DNA of 64,000 nucleotides from Candidatus Geothrix skivensis. GTDB lineage: Bacteria > Acidobacteriota > Holophagae > Holophagales > Holophagaceae. The stretch covers positions 124,001-188,000 of the forward strand of contig JADKIO010000006.1 of the NCBI GenBank assembly GCA_016721195.1, written 5' to 3'. Below the pieces are notes generated by a model. That model had not been told where the DNA came from and searched no databases. It worked only from the letters and a program-made list of their open reading frames with translations. The stretch's first letter is position 1. Each line of letters begins with the position of its first letter. Shown here in pieces: positions 17,846-26,576 of this stretch. Both the position numbers and the translations under genes were made by a program.

Positions 17846-18376
17846 ATGACGAAGGCCAAGTCCGAATCCACCCCCAAGCCCACACCGGCACCTGCCCCAC
17901 CCGCGGCTCACGCCCTGGCGGGAGCCCTCACCAAGGCCCTGAAGCTGGTGCAGACCGGCAAGCACCCCGAGGCCGCCAAGGCCCTCGAAGCCCTTGCCAA
18001 GGAGGCACATGACACCGGTGACTGGGCCATGAAACGCCGGACCGGGGTCTACCTCTCCCTGGTGCATTCGAAGATCCACCCGCCCAAGGCCGCCTCGGCC
18101 GACGCCATCACCGAGATCCAGGCCTGCCTCAACCGTGGCGAAACGGAGGAGGCCATCAAGCTGAGTGATAAGGCCATCAAGGGCCACCCTACCCAGGCAG
18201 CCCTCCACTACCTCAGGGCGGTGGCCTTCGCCCAGGCCGAGAATGCCGAAGCCTCTGCAGACAGCCTGCGCAAAGCCGTGGAGCTGGATGGCGATTTCCT
18301 TTTCCAGTGGTTCATGGAGCCGGACTTCAACCCCATCCGGAAGTCTCCCCTCTTCGGTTTCACGGAAGGCCGCTGA
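17846..18376 (+). CDS. Small TPR-like protein of unknown function
   Basis: 176 aa from ATG 17846, which has AGAGGAA 8 nt upstream; the ATG at 17828 has no ribosome site. A Pro/Ala/Lys-rich N-terminus (about 1-25) precedes helix pairs spaced like tetratricopeptide repeats: LTKALKLVQTGKHPEAAKAL, ACLNRGETEEAIKLSDKAIK, then LHYLRAVAFAQAENAEASAD. No signal peptide, so cytoplasmic. The extreme C-terminus (FNPIRKSPLFGF) resembles the ending of TPR proteins that finish in a worn repeat. It lies 19 bases upstream of yvcK; no specific function is proposed. Confidence 0.7.
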   Translation: MTKAKSESTPKPTPAPAPPAAHALAGALTKALKLVQTGKHPEAAKALEALAKEAHDTGDWAMKRRTGVYLSLVHSKIHPPKAASADAITEIQACLNRGETEEAIKLSDKAIKGHPTQAALHYLRAVAFAQAENAEASADSLRKAVELDGDFLFQWFMEPDFNPIRKSPLFGFTEGR

Positions 18377-18395
18377 GCCCCAGTATTCCCACGCC

Positions 18396-19385
18396 ATGGG
18401 CGGTCCATCCCTCCTGAGTGCTGACCAGCCCCTTCGGGTGGTGGCCCTGGGTGGTGGTACCGGACTCGCCGCCCTGCTCCGGGCCCTCAAGCGAGAGGCG
18501 GGCCGCAGCCGCGAGCCCTGGAAGCTGACGGGCATCGTCACCGTTTCCGACAACGGTGGTTCGTCCGGCCGACTTCGGGATGAGCTGGGCGGCATCCCCC
18601 CGGGGGACCTGCGGAACTGCCTCTCGGCCCTCACCCTGGAAGACTCGGCCCTTTCCGACCTCCTGAACTACAGGTTCCGCGGCGACGGCAGCCTGGCGGG
18701 GCATTCCCTGGGGAACCTCATGCTCTGGGCCCTCGCGGACCTCACCGGGGACTGGGTGCGGGCCATCCGGCAGCTGTCGGGAGTGCTGGTGACCCTGGGG
18801 CGCCTGTTCCCCTCGACGGTGGTGCCCGTGACCCTCTGCGCCGAAGACATGGCGGGCCAGCAGTACATTGGGGAGACAGCGGTGGGTTCCTGCCATCCGC
18901 CCCTGGCCAGGCTCTGGCTCGAGCCCCGGGGGGCCGAGCCCCTGCCTGAGGCCGTGCTGGCCCTGCTCCGCTCGGATCTGATCATCCTCTCCCCCGGCAG
19001 CCTCTACACCTCGACCATCTCGAACCTCCTCCTCGACGAGTTGCAGGAGGCCGTGGAATCGTCCCGTTCACCGGTGGTCTACGTGGCCAACCTCATGACT
19101 GAACCCGGGGAGACAGCCGGACTGGATCTCGAGACCCATGTGGCCGCCATCTCGGCCTTTGGGCGCACCAGGATCTCGGCCATCATCGCCAATGCAGCTC
19201 CCCTGAGGCCGGACATGCTGGCCCGCTACCAGGTGGAGGGGGGCGAACCCCTCCTTGCCGGGGCCGACCGGATCCTGGGCATCCCGGTCTTCCGCTTCCC
19301 CCTCCTGGATCCCGAAGCCCCCATGGCCAGACACCATCCAGACCTCCTGAACCAGGCCATACGGGAAGTTTTACCTAGGCTGTAA
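18396..19385 (+). CDS. yvcK: YvcK/CofD family protein (putative gluconeogenesis factor)
   Basis: 329 aa from ATG 18396. The nucleotide-sugar-binding P-loop-like GGGTGLAALLRALK opens the protein, followed by VTVSDNGGSSGRLRDELGG and PPGDLRNCLSAL, then ILSPGSLYTSTISNLL, all hallmark YvcK motifs. In Bacillus and Mycobacterium the protein binds UDP-GlcNAc and links carbon supply to cell-wall synthesis; the related CofD makes coenzyme F420, but no F420 genes are seen here. The usual rapZ and whiA partners are absent. It follows the TPR-like gene by 19 bases. Confidence 0.9.
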   Translation: MGGPSLLSADQPLRVVALGGGTGLAALLRALKREAGRSREPWKLTGIVTVSDNGGSSGRLRDELGGIPPGDLRNCLSALTLEDSALSDLLNYRFRGDGSLAGHSLGNLMLWALADLTGDWVRAIRQLSGVLVTLGRLFPSTVVPVTLCAEDMAGQQYIGETAVGSCHPPLARLWLEPRGAEPLPEAVLALLRSDLIILSPGSLYTSTISNLLLDELQEAVESSRSPVVYVANLMTEPGETAGLDLETHVAAISAFGRTRISAIIANAAPLRPDMLARYQVEGGEPLLAGADRILGIPVFRFPLLDPEAPMARHHPDLLNQAIREVLPRL

Positions 19386-19512
19386 TTCCTCTATCGCCCG
19401 CCCCGGGGATGCCGATAGGGCTCCATGGGGACGGATCGGGGATTGTATTTTTTGTTTGTTTTTGGTTTTATGACAAGGTTCGGGGTAGGCTAGTCCCGGC
19501 GGGAGGCATCAG

Positions 19513-20637
19513 TTGGCGCTAAGCGGTGATCTGGCGACCATGGGCCTGGAGGACATCTTCCAGTGGCTGGCCGTGGGCAAGAAGACCGGCGTCCTGGAGC
19601 TGAAGGGCCCCCTGCACACCAAGCGGGTCGCCTTTCACGAAGGTCGCATCACCAGCATCTGGTCCTCGGATCCCCGGGAGTACCTTGGCCAGTATCTGCT
19701 GGCCTTCAACCGCATCACCGAGGAACAGCTGCGGGAGGCCCTCGCCACCCAGGAGGATGAGCAGCAGCTCCTGGGCAGGATCCTCATCAACCGGCAGTTG
19801 GTCACTGAAGCCGAGATCCGCCGCATCGTGCAGCTGAAGGTCGAGGAGAGCATCTTCGATACCTTCCTGTGGAGCGTGGGCAGCTTCGAGTTCCACGACG
19901 GCGCTGGCTCCCACCAGAAATCCATGCTCCTCAGCCTGGACGTGACCGGGATCGTCCTCGAGGGGGCCCGGCGCCTGGACGACTGGAAGCGCATCCGCAA
20001 GGTCATCAAGGGCGGGGATGCCGTACTGACCCCCATCTCCGAGGCCATCGCCGAGCGCCTGCCCCTGGCCCCCGAGGATGCGGACATCCTGGCCCGCCTG
20101 GATGGCCTGAAGCGGGTGGACCAGCTGGTGCTGGACATGCGGATGCCCGAGTACAAGATCAACAAGCTGCTCTTTGACCTGCATGAGAAGGGCCTGGTGC
20201 GCATCACCAGCGCCGGAGGCAACCTGGGCGAGAACCCCAGCCTCCAGCTCCAGCGAGCCCGGGCCCTGGTGGAGAAGCAGAAGCTGCAGGAGGCCCAGGA
20301 GGAACTGAGGCGGATCCTCACCGAGCAGCCCCGGCACCTGGATGCGAACAAGATGATGGCCGTGGTCCAGGATCTCCTGGAGGAGAAAAAGCTGGATCAG
20401 GAACTCATCCCCGAGCTGGCGGTGAGCCTGGACGAGCTGATGACCACCAACCTCGGTCCCAACGAAGCCTTCCTGGCCAGCCGGGTCAACGGGCTGTGGT
20501 CCATCAAGGATATCCTCACCATCGCCCCCTTCGAGCCAACCGAGTGCCTCGGCATCTTCTCCAAGCTCCTGAAGCGTGGGATTCTGAGGACCACGAAACC
20601 CGCCCAGGGAGGCGATCAGCTCGGAGCGCAGCGCTGA
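19513..20637 (+). CDS. DUF4388 domain protein
   Basis: 374 aa from TTG 19513, with GGGAGG 7 nt upstream. The N-terminal 110 residues match DUF4388 (ALSGDLATMGLEDIFQWLA, KTGVLELKG, RVAFHEGRITSIWSSDPREYLGQYL), a module found in deltaproteobacteria and Acidobacteriota next to two-component or motility signalling. The centre (about 150-240) has helical modules ending in a winged-helix-like segment (VDQLVLDMRMPEYKINKLLFDLHEKGLV in part), and 245-300 is a TPR-like pair (LVEKQKLQEAQEELRRIL). Function is unproved. An AT-rich, T-rich stretch at 19445-19475 precedes it and may hold its promoter. Confidence 0.8.
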   Translation: MALSGDLATMGLEDIFQWLAVGKKTGVLELKGPLHTKRVAFHEGRITSIWSSDPREYLGQYLLAFNRITEEQLREALATQEDEQQLLGRILINRQLVTEAEIRRIVQLKVEESIFDTFLWSVGSFEFHDGAGSHQKSMLLSLDVTGIVLEGARRLDDWKRIRKVIKGGDAVLTPISEAIAERLPLAPEDADILARLDGLKRVDQLVLDMRMPEYKINKLLFDLHEKGLVRITSAGGNLGENPSLQLQRARALVEKQKLQEAQEELRRILTEQPRHLDANKMMAVVQDLLEEKKLDQELIPELAVSLDELMTTNLGPNEAFLASRVNGLWSIKDILTIAPFEPTECLGIFSKLLKRGILRTTKPAQGGDQLGAQR

Positions 20638-20660
20638 GATCCTCCTGATCCGGAGGAACG

Positions 20661-21368
20661 ATGCGCATCGCCCTTTCCATTCTGCTGCTGGCCCTGCCCC
20701 TGGCCGCGGCCAAGAAACCGACGCCTGCCCAGCTTCAAGCCCAGGTGAAGCGGCTCACGGAGGAGCGCGACGATCTGAAGCAGCGGCTGGCGGCCACGGA
20801 AGCTTTGCAGCAGGAGGTTGGGAATGCCCGTAAGGCCCGGGACTTGGCCCGCTCTGAAGGCGAAGCGGCCCGCAAGGAGCTGGAGCAGCTTCGGGCCACC
20901 CTCAAGGAGAACCAGGGCGGCGGCGATGCCATCCTGAAGGAGCTCCAGGACGCCAAGCAGGCGGTCCAGGAGGCCAAGGCCGAGACCGGGCGCCTCAGGG
21001 CCCAGAACGAATCCTTTCAGAGCAAGGCCAGCGCCGTCCCGGTTGAAGGCGACCTGGTGATCCTGGGCGAGGAGGTGCAGGCCGCCCGGCCCATCAACCT
21101 CAATCGCGTGACCCCCCACATCAAGGCCTCCAGCCTCTTTGCCGGGCGCCCCAAGGGTGTGGTGGTGGTGAACGTGCTGATCAGCGAAAAGGGTGATGTG
21201 CTCGCCTCCCGTCTCCTCCAGGGCCTCCCCGGCGTCTCCCCGGAGGCCCGGGAAGCTGGCGAGGCCTGTGTCGAGGCCGCCAAGCACCTCGTCTTCGACC
21301 CCGCCACCTCCAAGGATGGAAAGACTCGCTTCAAGGTCTGGCAGGGCGTCGGTTTCTACCTGGACTGA
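20661..21368 (+). CDS. Exported coiled-coil protein with a TonB-like C-terminal domain
   Basis: 235 aa, with TCCGGAGGAACG before the ATG. Residues 1-18 form a Sec signal peptide (MRIALSILLLALPLAAA). A charged coiled coil fills about 25-115 (VKRLTEERDDLKQRLAATE, EAARKELEQLRATLKEN). The last 85 residues (VVVNVLISEKGDVLASRLLQ, VEAAKHLVFDPA, FKVWQGVGFYLD) follow the TonB C-terminal strand-helix-strand pattern. The absence of a membrane anchor after cleavage argues against true TonB; it may be a periplasmic scaffold. It follows the DUF4388 gene by 23 bases and is probably in the same transcript. Confidence 0.72.
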   Translation: MRIALSILLLALPLAAAKKPTPAQLQAQVKRLTEERDDLKQRLAATEALQQEVGNARKARDLARSEGEAARKELEQLRATLKENQGGGDAILKELQDAKQAVQEAKAETGRLRAQNESFQSKASAVPVEGDLVILGEEVQAARPINLNRVTPHIKASSLFAGRPKGVVVVNVLISEKGDVLASRLLQGLPGVSPEAREAGEACVEAAKHLVFDPATSKDGKTRFKVWQGVGFYLD

Positions 21369-21474
21369 GCCACCACCACCCCCATCGCGTTGGGCCCGCC
21401 GAGGCCCACAGTCCCGGGTTGCAGGTCCAGGTCCATCCGGGCACTGCCCTGACAAGGATGGGGAGCACGGTGGT

Positions 21475-21535
21475 CTATAAATTTTTTTAATGATAACTAT
21501 ATATTTTTTAATTTTTACTTATTTTGATGCCGCCC
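21475..21535. promoter_or_regulatory. AT-rich tract upstream of leuC
   Basis: About sixty bases are almost pure A/T (runs of T, TATATA and TTTTTAATTTTT) inside GC-rich DNA, 100 bases before the leuC start. It may be a strong promoter/UP region for leuCDB or a relic of an insertion boundary. I could not pick a convincing -35/-10 pair. No leucine-codon leader peptide or T-box motif is visible in 21369-21634. Confidence 0.45.
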
Positions 21536-21634
21536 CAAGCTGTCTAGATGGCCGCAGGAAGGTCACCGGCGTACGGCTGGCGTTTTCGGCATCTGGCAGG
21601 CAGAACCATCGACCCATCGCATCCAGGAGTCAAC

Positions 21635-23044
21635 ATGGCCGGAAGAACGCTCTACGACAAATTGTGGGATTCGCATGTCGTCAGCGAAGCCAGCGACGGC
21701 ACCTGCCTGATCTACATCGACCGCCACCTCATGCACGAGGTGACCAGCCCGCAGGCCTTCGAGGGCATGCGCCTGATGGGCCGCAAGCCCTGGCGCAAGG
21801 ACAGCATCGTCGCCGTTCCGGACCACAACACGCCTACCGACCATTGGGAGAAGGGCATCGAGGAGCCAATCTCGCGCCTGCAGGTCGAGACCCTCGACGC
21901 CAACATCCTGGAGTTCGGCGCCTTGGTGTACTACCCGTTCAAGCACGAGAACCAGGGCATCATCCACGTCATCGGCCCCGAGAACGGCACCACCCTGCCG
22001 GGCATGACGGTGGTCTGCGGCGATAGCCACACCTCCACCCACGGGGCCTTCGGCACCCTGGCCCATGGCATCGGCACGTCGGAAGTCGAGCATGTCCTGG
22101 CCACCCAGACCCTGGTCGCCAAGAAATCCAAGCGGATGCTGGTGCGCGTCGAGGGACAACTTGGCCAAGGCGTCAGCGCCAAGGACATCGCTCTGGCGGT
22201 GATCGGCAAGATCGGCACCGCAGGCGGAACAGGATTCGCGATCGAATTCTGCGGCTCCGCCATCCGCGCCCTGTCCATGGAGGGCCGGATGACGGTGTGC
22301 AACCTCGCCATCGAGGCCGGTGCGCGCGCCGGCCTGATCGCGCCGGATGAGAAGACCACTGCCTACCTTGAGGGTCGCACCTTCGCGCCCAAAGGCCAGG
22401 ACTGGGACCGGGCCGTCGCCTACTGGGCCACCCTGCCCTCCGACCCTGACGCCACCTTCGATGCCGTAGTCGATCTCCGGGCCGGGGACATCGCCCCCCA
22501 GGTGACCTGGGGCACCTCCCCAGAGCAGGTGCTGGCGATCGGTGGTCGCGTGCCGAACCCTGCCAACGAGGCCGATCCCGTCAAGCGCACGGGCATCGAG
22601 CGTGCCCTGGCCTACATGGGACTTCAAGCGGACATGCCCCTGACCGATATCCAGGTGGACAAGGTCTTCATCGGCTCTTGCACCAATTCGCGCATCGAGG
22701 ACCTGCGGGCGGCCGCGGGCATCGCCAAGGGGAGGGAGAAGGCCGCCAACGTGAAACAGGTGCTGGTAGTGCCTGGATCCGGCCAGGTCAAGCGCCAGGC
22801 TGAAGCCGAAGGGCTGGACAAGATCTTCCTCGCAGCGGGCTTCGAGTGGAGGGAACCCGGGTGCTCCATGTGCCTGGCGATGAACGCTGACCGCCTCGCA
22901 CCGGGCGAGCGGTGCGCCTCGACTTCCAACCGCAATTTCGAAGGCCGCCAGGGGCCCGGGGGGCGCACCCACCTGGTGAGCCCGGTCATGGCCGCCGCAG
23001 CGGCCATCGCAGGTCGCTTCGTCGATGTCCGCAATCTGCACTGA
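21635..23044 (+). CDS. leuC: 3-isopropylmalate dehydratase large subunit
   Basis: 469 aa from ATG 21635 with AGGAG 5 nt upstream. An aconitase-family enzyme that isomerises 2- to 3-isopropylmalate, and citramalate to methylmalate. The [4Fe-4S] ligands are in FIGSCTNSR and GCSMCLAMN; substrate-loop motifs are VVCGDSHTSTHGAFG and GTSEVEHVLATQTL. Its length and its sequence (RTLYDKLWDSHVV start, NFEGRQGPGGRTHLVSP) are of the proteobacterial type I kind rather than the shorter 420-aa type common in archaea and many anaerobes. First gene of leuC-leuD-leuB. Confidence 0.96.
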   Translation: MAGRTLYDKLWDSHVVSEASDGTCLIYIDRHLMHEVTSPQAFEGMRLMGRKPWRKDSIVAVPDHNTPTDHWEKGIEEPISRLQVETLDANILEFGALVYYPFKHENQGIIHVIGPENGTTLPGMTVVCGDSHTSTHGAFGTLAHGIGTSEVEHVLATQTLVAKKSKRMLVRVEGQLGQGVSAKDIALAVIGKIGTAGGTGFAIEFCGSAIRALSMEGRMTVCNLAIEAGARAGLIAPDEKTTAYLEGRTFAPKGQDWDRAVAYWATLPSDPDATFDAVVDLRAGDIAPQVTWGTSPEQVLAIGGRVPNPANEADPVKRTGIERALAYMGLQADMPLTDIQVDKVFIGSCTNSRIEDLRAAAGIAKGREKAANVKQVLVVPGSGQVKRQAEAEGLDKIFLAAGFEWREPGCSMCLAMNADRLAPGERCASTSNRNFEGRQGPGGRTHLVSPVMAAAAAIAGRFVDVRNLH

Positions 23045-23056
23045 CCAGGAGTGACC

Positions 23057-23695
23057 ATGAAATCCTTCCAGCAACTCAAGGGTCTGGTGTTTCCACTGGA
23101 CCGCGCCAACGTGGATACGGACGCCATCATCCCCAAGCAGTTCCTCAAGTCCATCAAGCGCTCGGGTTTCGGCCCCTACCTGTTTGATGAATGGCGTTAC
23201 CTGGACCACGGTGAACCCGGCATGGATTGCAGGGGACGTCCGCTCAACCCGGAGTTCCTCCTGAACCAGCCACGCTACCGGGCCGCCCAGATCCTGCTGG
23301 CACGGCACAATTTCGGCTGCGGTTCCAGTCGCGAACACGCCCCCTGGGCCATCGAAGGGTTCGGCTTCCAGGTCATCCTCGCACCCTCCTTCGCCGATAT
23401 CTTTTTCAACAATTGCTACAAGAACGGCCTCCTCCCCATCGTGGTTGGCGAGGACCTCATCGAGCGGCTCTTCAGGGAAAGCCTGGCCAGCGACGCCTAC
23501 TTCCTCGATGTGAATCTGGAGCAACAGACCGTCACCCTGCCCTCCGGAGAGGCCTTCGGCTTTGACATCACCCCACACCGCAAACACTGCCTCCTGAACG
23601 GGCTGGACGAGATCGGCCTGACCCTGCTGCAGGCTGATGGGATCAGGGCCTTCGAAGCCCGCCACAGGCGCAATCAACCCTGGCTCTTCGCCTGA
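23057..23695 (+). CDS. leuD: 3-isopropylmalate dehydratase small subunit
   Basis: 212 aa from ATG 23057, 12 bases after the leuC stop. It completes the aconitase-like active site with LeuC. Signatures: NVDTDAIIPKQFLKSI, NFGCGSSREHAPWAI and IFFNNCYKNGLLPI. The 200-plus-residue length is the proteobacterial type, matching its LeuC partner; the other bacterial/archaeal form is about 165 aa. The reading frame is intact to the C-terminal HRRNQPWLF. Confidence 0.96.
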   Translation: MKSFQQLKGLVFPLDRANVDTDAIIPKQFLKSIKRSGFGPYLFDEWRYLDHGEPGMDCRGRPLNPEFLLNQPRYRAAQILLARHNFGCGSSREHAPWAIEGFGFQVILAPSFADIFFNNCYKNGLLPIVVGEDLIERLFRESLASDAYFLDVNLEQQTVTLPSGEAFGFDITPHRKHCLLNGLDEIGLTLLQADGIRAFEARHRRNQPWLFA

Positions 23696-23728
23696 TCCAC
23701 TCCGATCCAATTGAAAGGACCTTGAGAC

Positions 23729-24793
23729 ATGAAGATTGCGGTTCTGCCCGGTGATGGCATCGGCCCCGAGATCGTGAAGCAGGCCCTCCGAGTGCTTGAA
23801 GTGCTCCGCCTGGATGGTCTCAAGATTGAGTTGGAGGAGGCCCCCCTGGGTGGCGCTGCCTACGACAAGTACGGCGCGCCCTATCCCGAGTTCACCCAGA
23901 GGATCTGCCGGGCCGCGGACGCCGTCCTGCTCGGTGCCGTGGGGGGGCCCCAGTACGACAACCTGGACCGCCCCCTGCGCCCCGAGAGGGGTCTGCTGGG
24001 CATCCGAAAGGATCTCGGACTCTTCGCCAATCTGCGGCCCGCAGTCTTGTTCCCGGAGCTGGCCAACGCCTCCACGCTCAAGCCAGAGGTGGTCTCCGGC
24101 CTCGACATCATGATCGTGCGCGAACTCACCGGCGACATCTACTTCGGCGAGCCGCGGGGGATGCGCACGAACCAGGACGGCGTACGCGAGGCCCTAAACA
24201 CCATGATCTACACCGAGCCCGAAGTGAGACGGATTGCCCAGGTCGCCTTCGGCATCGCCATGAAACGAGGCAAGAGGCTTTGTTCCGTGGATAAGGCCAA
24301 CGTCCTGGAAACGACAGAGTTCTGGAAGGAGATTGTCATCGACGTGGCCCGGGAATTCCCCGAGGTCCAGCTCTCCCACATGTACGTGGACAATGCGGCC
24401 ATGCAGCTGATCCGCAACCCCAAGCAGTTCGACGTGATCGTCACGGGCAACATCTTCGGGGACATTCTTTCGGATGAGGCCAGCATGCTGACGGGCTCCA
24501 TCGGCATGCTGGCCTCCGCTTCGCTCAACGAGACCAGGAAGGGCCTGTACGAGCCGGCGCACGGCTCCGCGCCCGACATCGCTGGAAAGAACCTGGCCAA
24601 TCCCCTGGCGACCATCCTCTCCCTCGCCATGATGCTGCGCTACACCTTCGAGAACGAGGCCGCGGCCGGGCGCATTGAAGCCGCAGTGAAGCAGGTGCTT
24701 GCATCGGGTTGCCGGACCGCTGACATCTTCGAGCCGGGCATGACCAAGGTCTCCTGTTCCGACATGGGTAGCCAGGTCGTGGCTGCGATGTAG
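23729..24793 (+). CDS. leuB: 3-isopropylmalate dehydrogenase
   Basis: 354 aa, ATG preceded by AAAGGACC. It oxidatively decarboxylates 3-isopropylmalate with NAD+; with CimA present it also serves the methylmalate step toward isoleucine. Signatures: LPGDGIGPEIVKQALRVLE, GPQYDNL, RELTGDIYFGEPRG, DKANVLE, the metal-binding Asp motif NIFGDILSDEASM, and the NAD-specific GSAPDIAGKNLANP. Last gene of leuCDB. Its stop faces the cimA stop with 23 bases between. Confidence 0.97.
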   Translation: MKIAVLPGDGIGPEIVKQALRVLEVLRLDGLKIELEEAPLGGAAYDKYGAPYPEFTQRICRAADAVLLGAVGGPQYDNLDRPLRPERGLLGIRKDLGLFANLRPAVLFPELANASTLKPEVVSGLDIMIVRELTGDIYFGEPRGMRTNQDGVREALNTMIYTEPEVRRIAQVAFGIAMKRGKRLCSVDKANVLETTEFWKEIVIDVAREFPEVQLSHMYVDNAAMQLIRNPKQFDVIVTGNIFGDILSDEASMLTGSIGMLASASLNETRKGLYEPAHGSAPDIAGKNLANPLATILSLAMMLRYTFENEAAAGRIEAAVKQVLASGCRTADIFEPGMTKVSCSDMGSQVVAAM

Positions 24794-24816
24794 CCTACTG
24801 ATTCGGCCGGCCCCCT

Positions 24817-26397
24817 TCAGTGCCTGGCCAGCCGCTCCTGATCCCGGACCAGCTTGTACTCGACGGCATCCACCAGCGCCAGCCAGGAGGCGTTGATGAT
24901 GTCCGTGGACACTCCGATGGTAGTCCAGCTCTCCAGGTGGTCGGTGGACTCGATGAGCACGCGCACCTTCGCGGCGGAGGCTGCATCGGAATTGAGGACG
25001 CGGACCTTGTAGTCCGTCAGCTTGACCTCCTTGATGGCGGGGAAGAACCGCTCGAGGGCCTTGCGCATGGCCAGGTCCAGGGCGTTCACCGGGCCATCCC
25101 CCTCGGCCGCGGTGATCTCCTCCAGATCACCCACCCTGATCTTGATCATGGCAGTGGAGTTCACCCCATTGGCCGTGGGCTCGTTGGCAATGACCTTGAA
25201 TTCCCTCAGTTCGAAGAAGGGCTGGTACCTGCCCAGGATCTTGCGGACCACCAGCTCGAAGGAGCTCTCGGCGGTTTCGAACTGGTAGCCCTCATATTCG
25301 AGTTGCTTCAGGCGATCCATGACCTGGAGCGTTTCCATAGAATCCCTGTGAAGCAAGGGGTCGATGGCATGGATCCGGGCCAAGAGTGTGCTGCGGCCAG
25401 CCACTTCGGACATCAGGATGGTCCGGCTGTTGCCGACCGAATCCGGATGGATGTGCTCGTACGAAGCGGGGTTCTTGTGGACGGCGTCGATGTGCATGCC
25501 GCCCTTGTGGGAGAAGGCGTGCTTACCCACAAAAGGGGCCTTCTCGTTTGGTGTCATATTGGCGGTTTCACTGACGAAGTTCGACAGGGCCGTCAGCTGT
25601 CCCAGGTTTTGCGGTGGGATACATTCGAAGCCGAGCTTGAGTTGCAGGTTGGGGATGATGGAACAAAGGTTGGCATTCCCGCAGCGCTCGCCGAAGCCAT
25701 TGATGGTCCCCTGGACCTGGGTCGCCCCGGCCTTCACCGCCATGAGCGAATTGGCCACCGCCAACTCTCCGTCATTGTGGCAGTGGATGCCGATGGCGGT
25801 GGGGAAGCGCCTCGCCACGATTCCAGTGATCTCGTAGATCTCCTCTGGAAAGCTGCCGCCATTGGTGTCGCAGAGGCACAGACAATCGACGCCGGCATCG
25901 GCCGCAGCGGCCAGCGCCTTCAGCGCGTAGTCAGGGTTAGCCTTGTAGCCGTCATAGAAGTGTTCCGCATCGAAGATCACCTCCAGCCCCCTCTGCTTCA
26001 GATGGCGGATGGTGTCCCCGATCATGTTCAGGTTCTCCTCCAGGGAGGTGCGCAGGATGCCCACGACCTGGCCGTCCCAGCACTTCCCGAAGATGGCGAC
26101 AGATCGGGTTCCCGCCAGCAGGAGCGACTGGACATTTACGTCATCCTCCACAGCCACGCCCACCTTGCGGGTGCTCCCGAAGGCGATGATCCTGGCGTTC
26201 TTCAGAGCCAGTTCGCCCACCCGGGAGAAGAACTCCAGGTCCTTGGGATTGGAGCCGGGATTGCCGGCCTCGATGTATCGGATTCCCAGGGCATCCAACC
26301 GCTCGACGATCCTTACCTTGTCTTCCACCGAGTAGGAGATGCCCTGGGCCTGGGCTCCGTCCCGCAAGGTCGAGTCGTAGATGTCGATCCTGGCCAC
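24817..26397 (-). CDS. cimA: Citramalate synthase
   Basis: 526 aa from GTG 26397, with AGGAG 7 nt upstream. It condenses pyruvate with acetyl-CoA to (R)-citramalate, which LeuCD and LeuB turn into 2-oxobutyrate for isoleucine without threonine deaminase. The barrel has DSTLRDGAQAQGISYSVEDK, HCHNDGELAVANSLMAV and NGFGERCGNANL; the AQAQGIS loop and the CLCDTNGG motif separate CimA-type enzymes from LeuA (SPGCS). The C-terminal regulatory domain contains DGPVNALDLAMRKAL. Convergent with leuB; downstream of truA on the same strand by 179 bases. Confidence 0.93.
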   Translation of the reverse strand: MARIDIYDSTLRDGAQAQGISYSVEDKVRIVERLDALGIRYIEAGNPGSNPKDLEFFSRVGELALKNARIIAFGSTRKVGVAVEDDVNVQSLLLAGTRSVAIFGKCWDGQVVGILRTSLEENLNMIGDTIRHLKQRGLEVIFDAEHFYDGYKANPDYALKALAAAADAGVDCLCLCDTNGGSFPEEIYEITGIVARRFPTAIGIHCHNDGELAVANSLMAVKAGATQVQGTINGFGERCGNANLCSIIPNLQLKLGFECIPPQNLGQLTALSNFVSETANMTPNEKAPFVGKHAFSHKGGMHIDAVHKNPASYEHIHPDSVGNSRTILMSEVAGRSTLLARIHAIDPLLHRDSMETLQVMDRLKQLEYEGYQFETAESSFELVVRKILGRYQPFFELREFKVIANEPTANGVNSTAMIKIRVGDLEEITAAEGDGPVNALDLAMRKALERFFPAIKEVKLTDYKVRVLNSDAASAAKVRVLIESTDHLESWTTIGVSTDIINASWLALVDAVEYKLVRDQERLARH

Positions 26398-26576
26398 GTC
26401 CTGCTCCTGTCGATTCGAGCGACCTAGCCTCCAGACGGCAAGCACAGGCCCGGAAAGGGTGGATCCTTGATCCTGGCTGATCCAGACCACCGTCTAGACA
26501 GTTTACCTGTATCAACTTCGATTGCTTCCGCAGACTGGCCTCAATCGCTGGGCTGTGGGACGGGTCGGCACCAAGA

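Noticed and set aside
16090..17883. Minus-strand frame opposite the NatAB-type genes
   Set aside because: Shadow; both sense proteins have clear ABC motifs.
21369..21634. Leucine T-box or attenuator before leuC
   Set aside because: No GGGTGGNACCGCG box, no Leu-rich leader peptide and no terminator/antiterminator pair.
21563..23710. Very long minus-strand open frame opposite leuC-leuD
   Set aside because: The sense genes are certain; long antisense frames are normal in high-GC DNA and the product has no domain.
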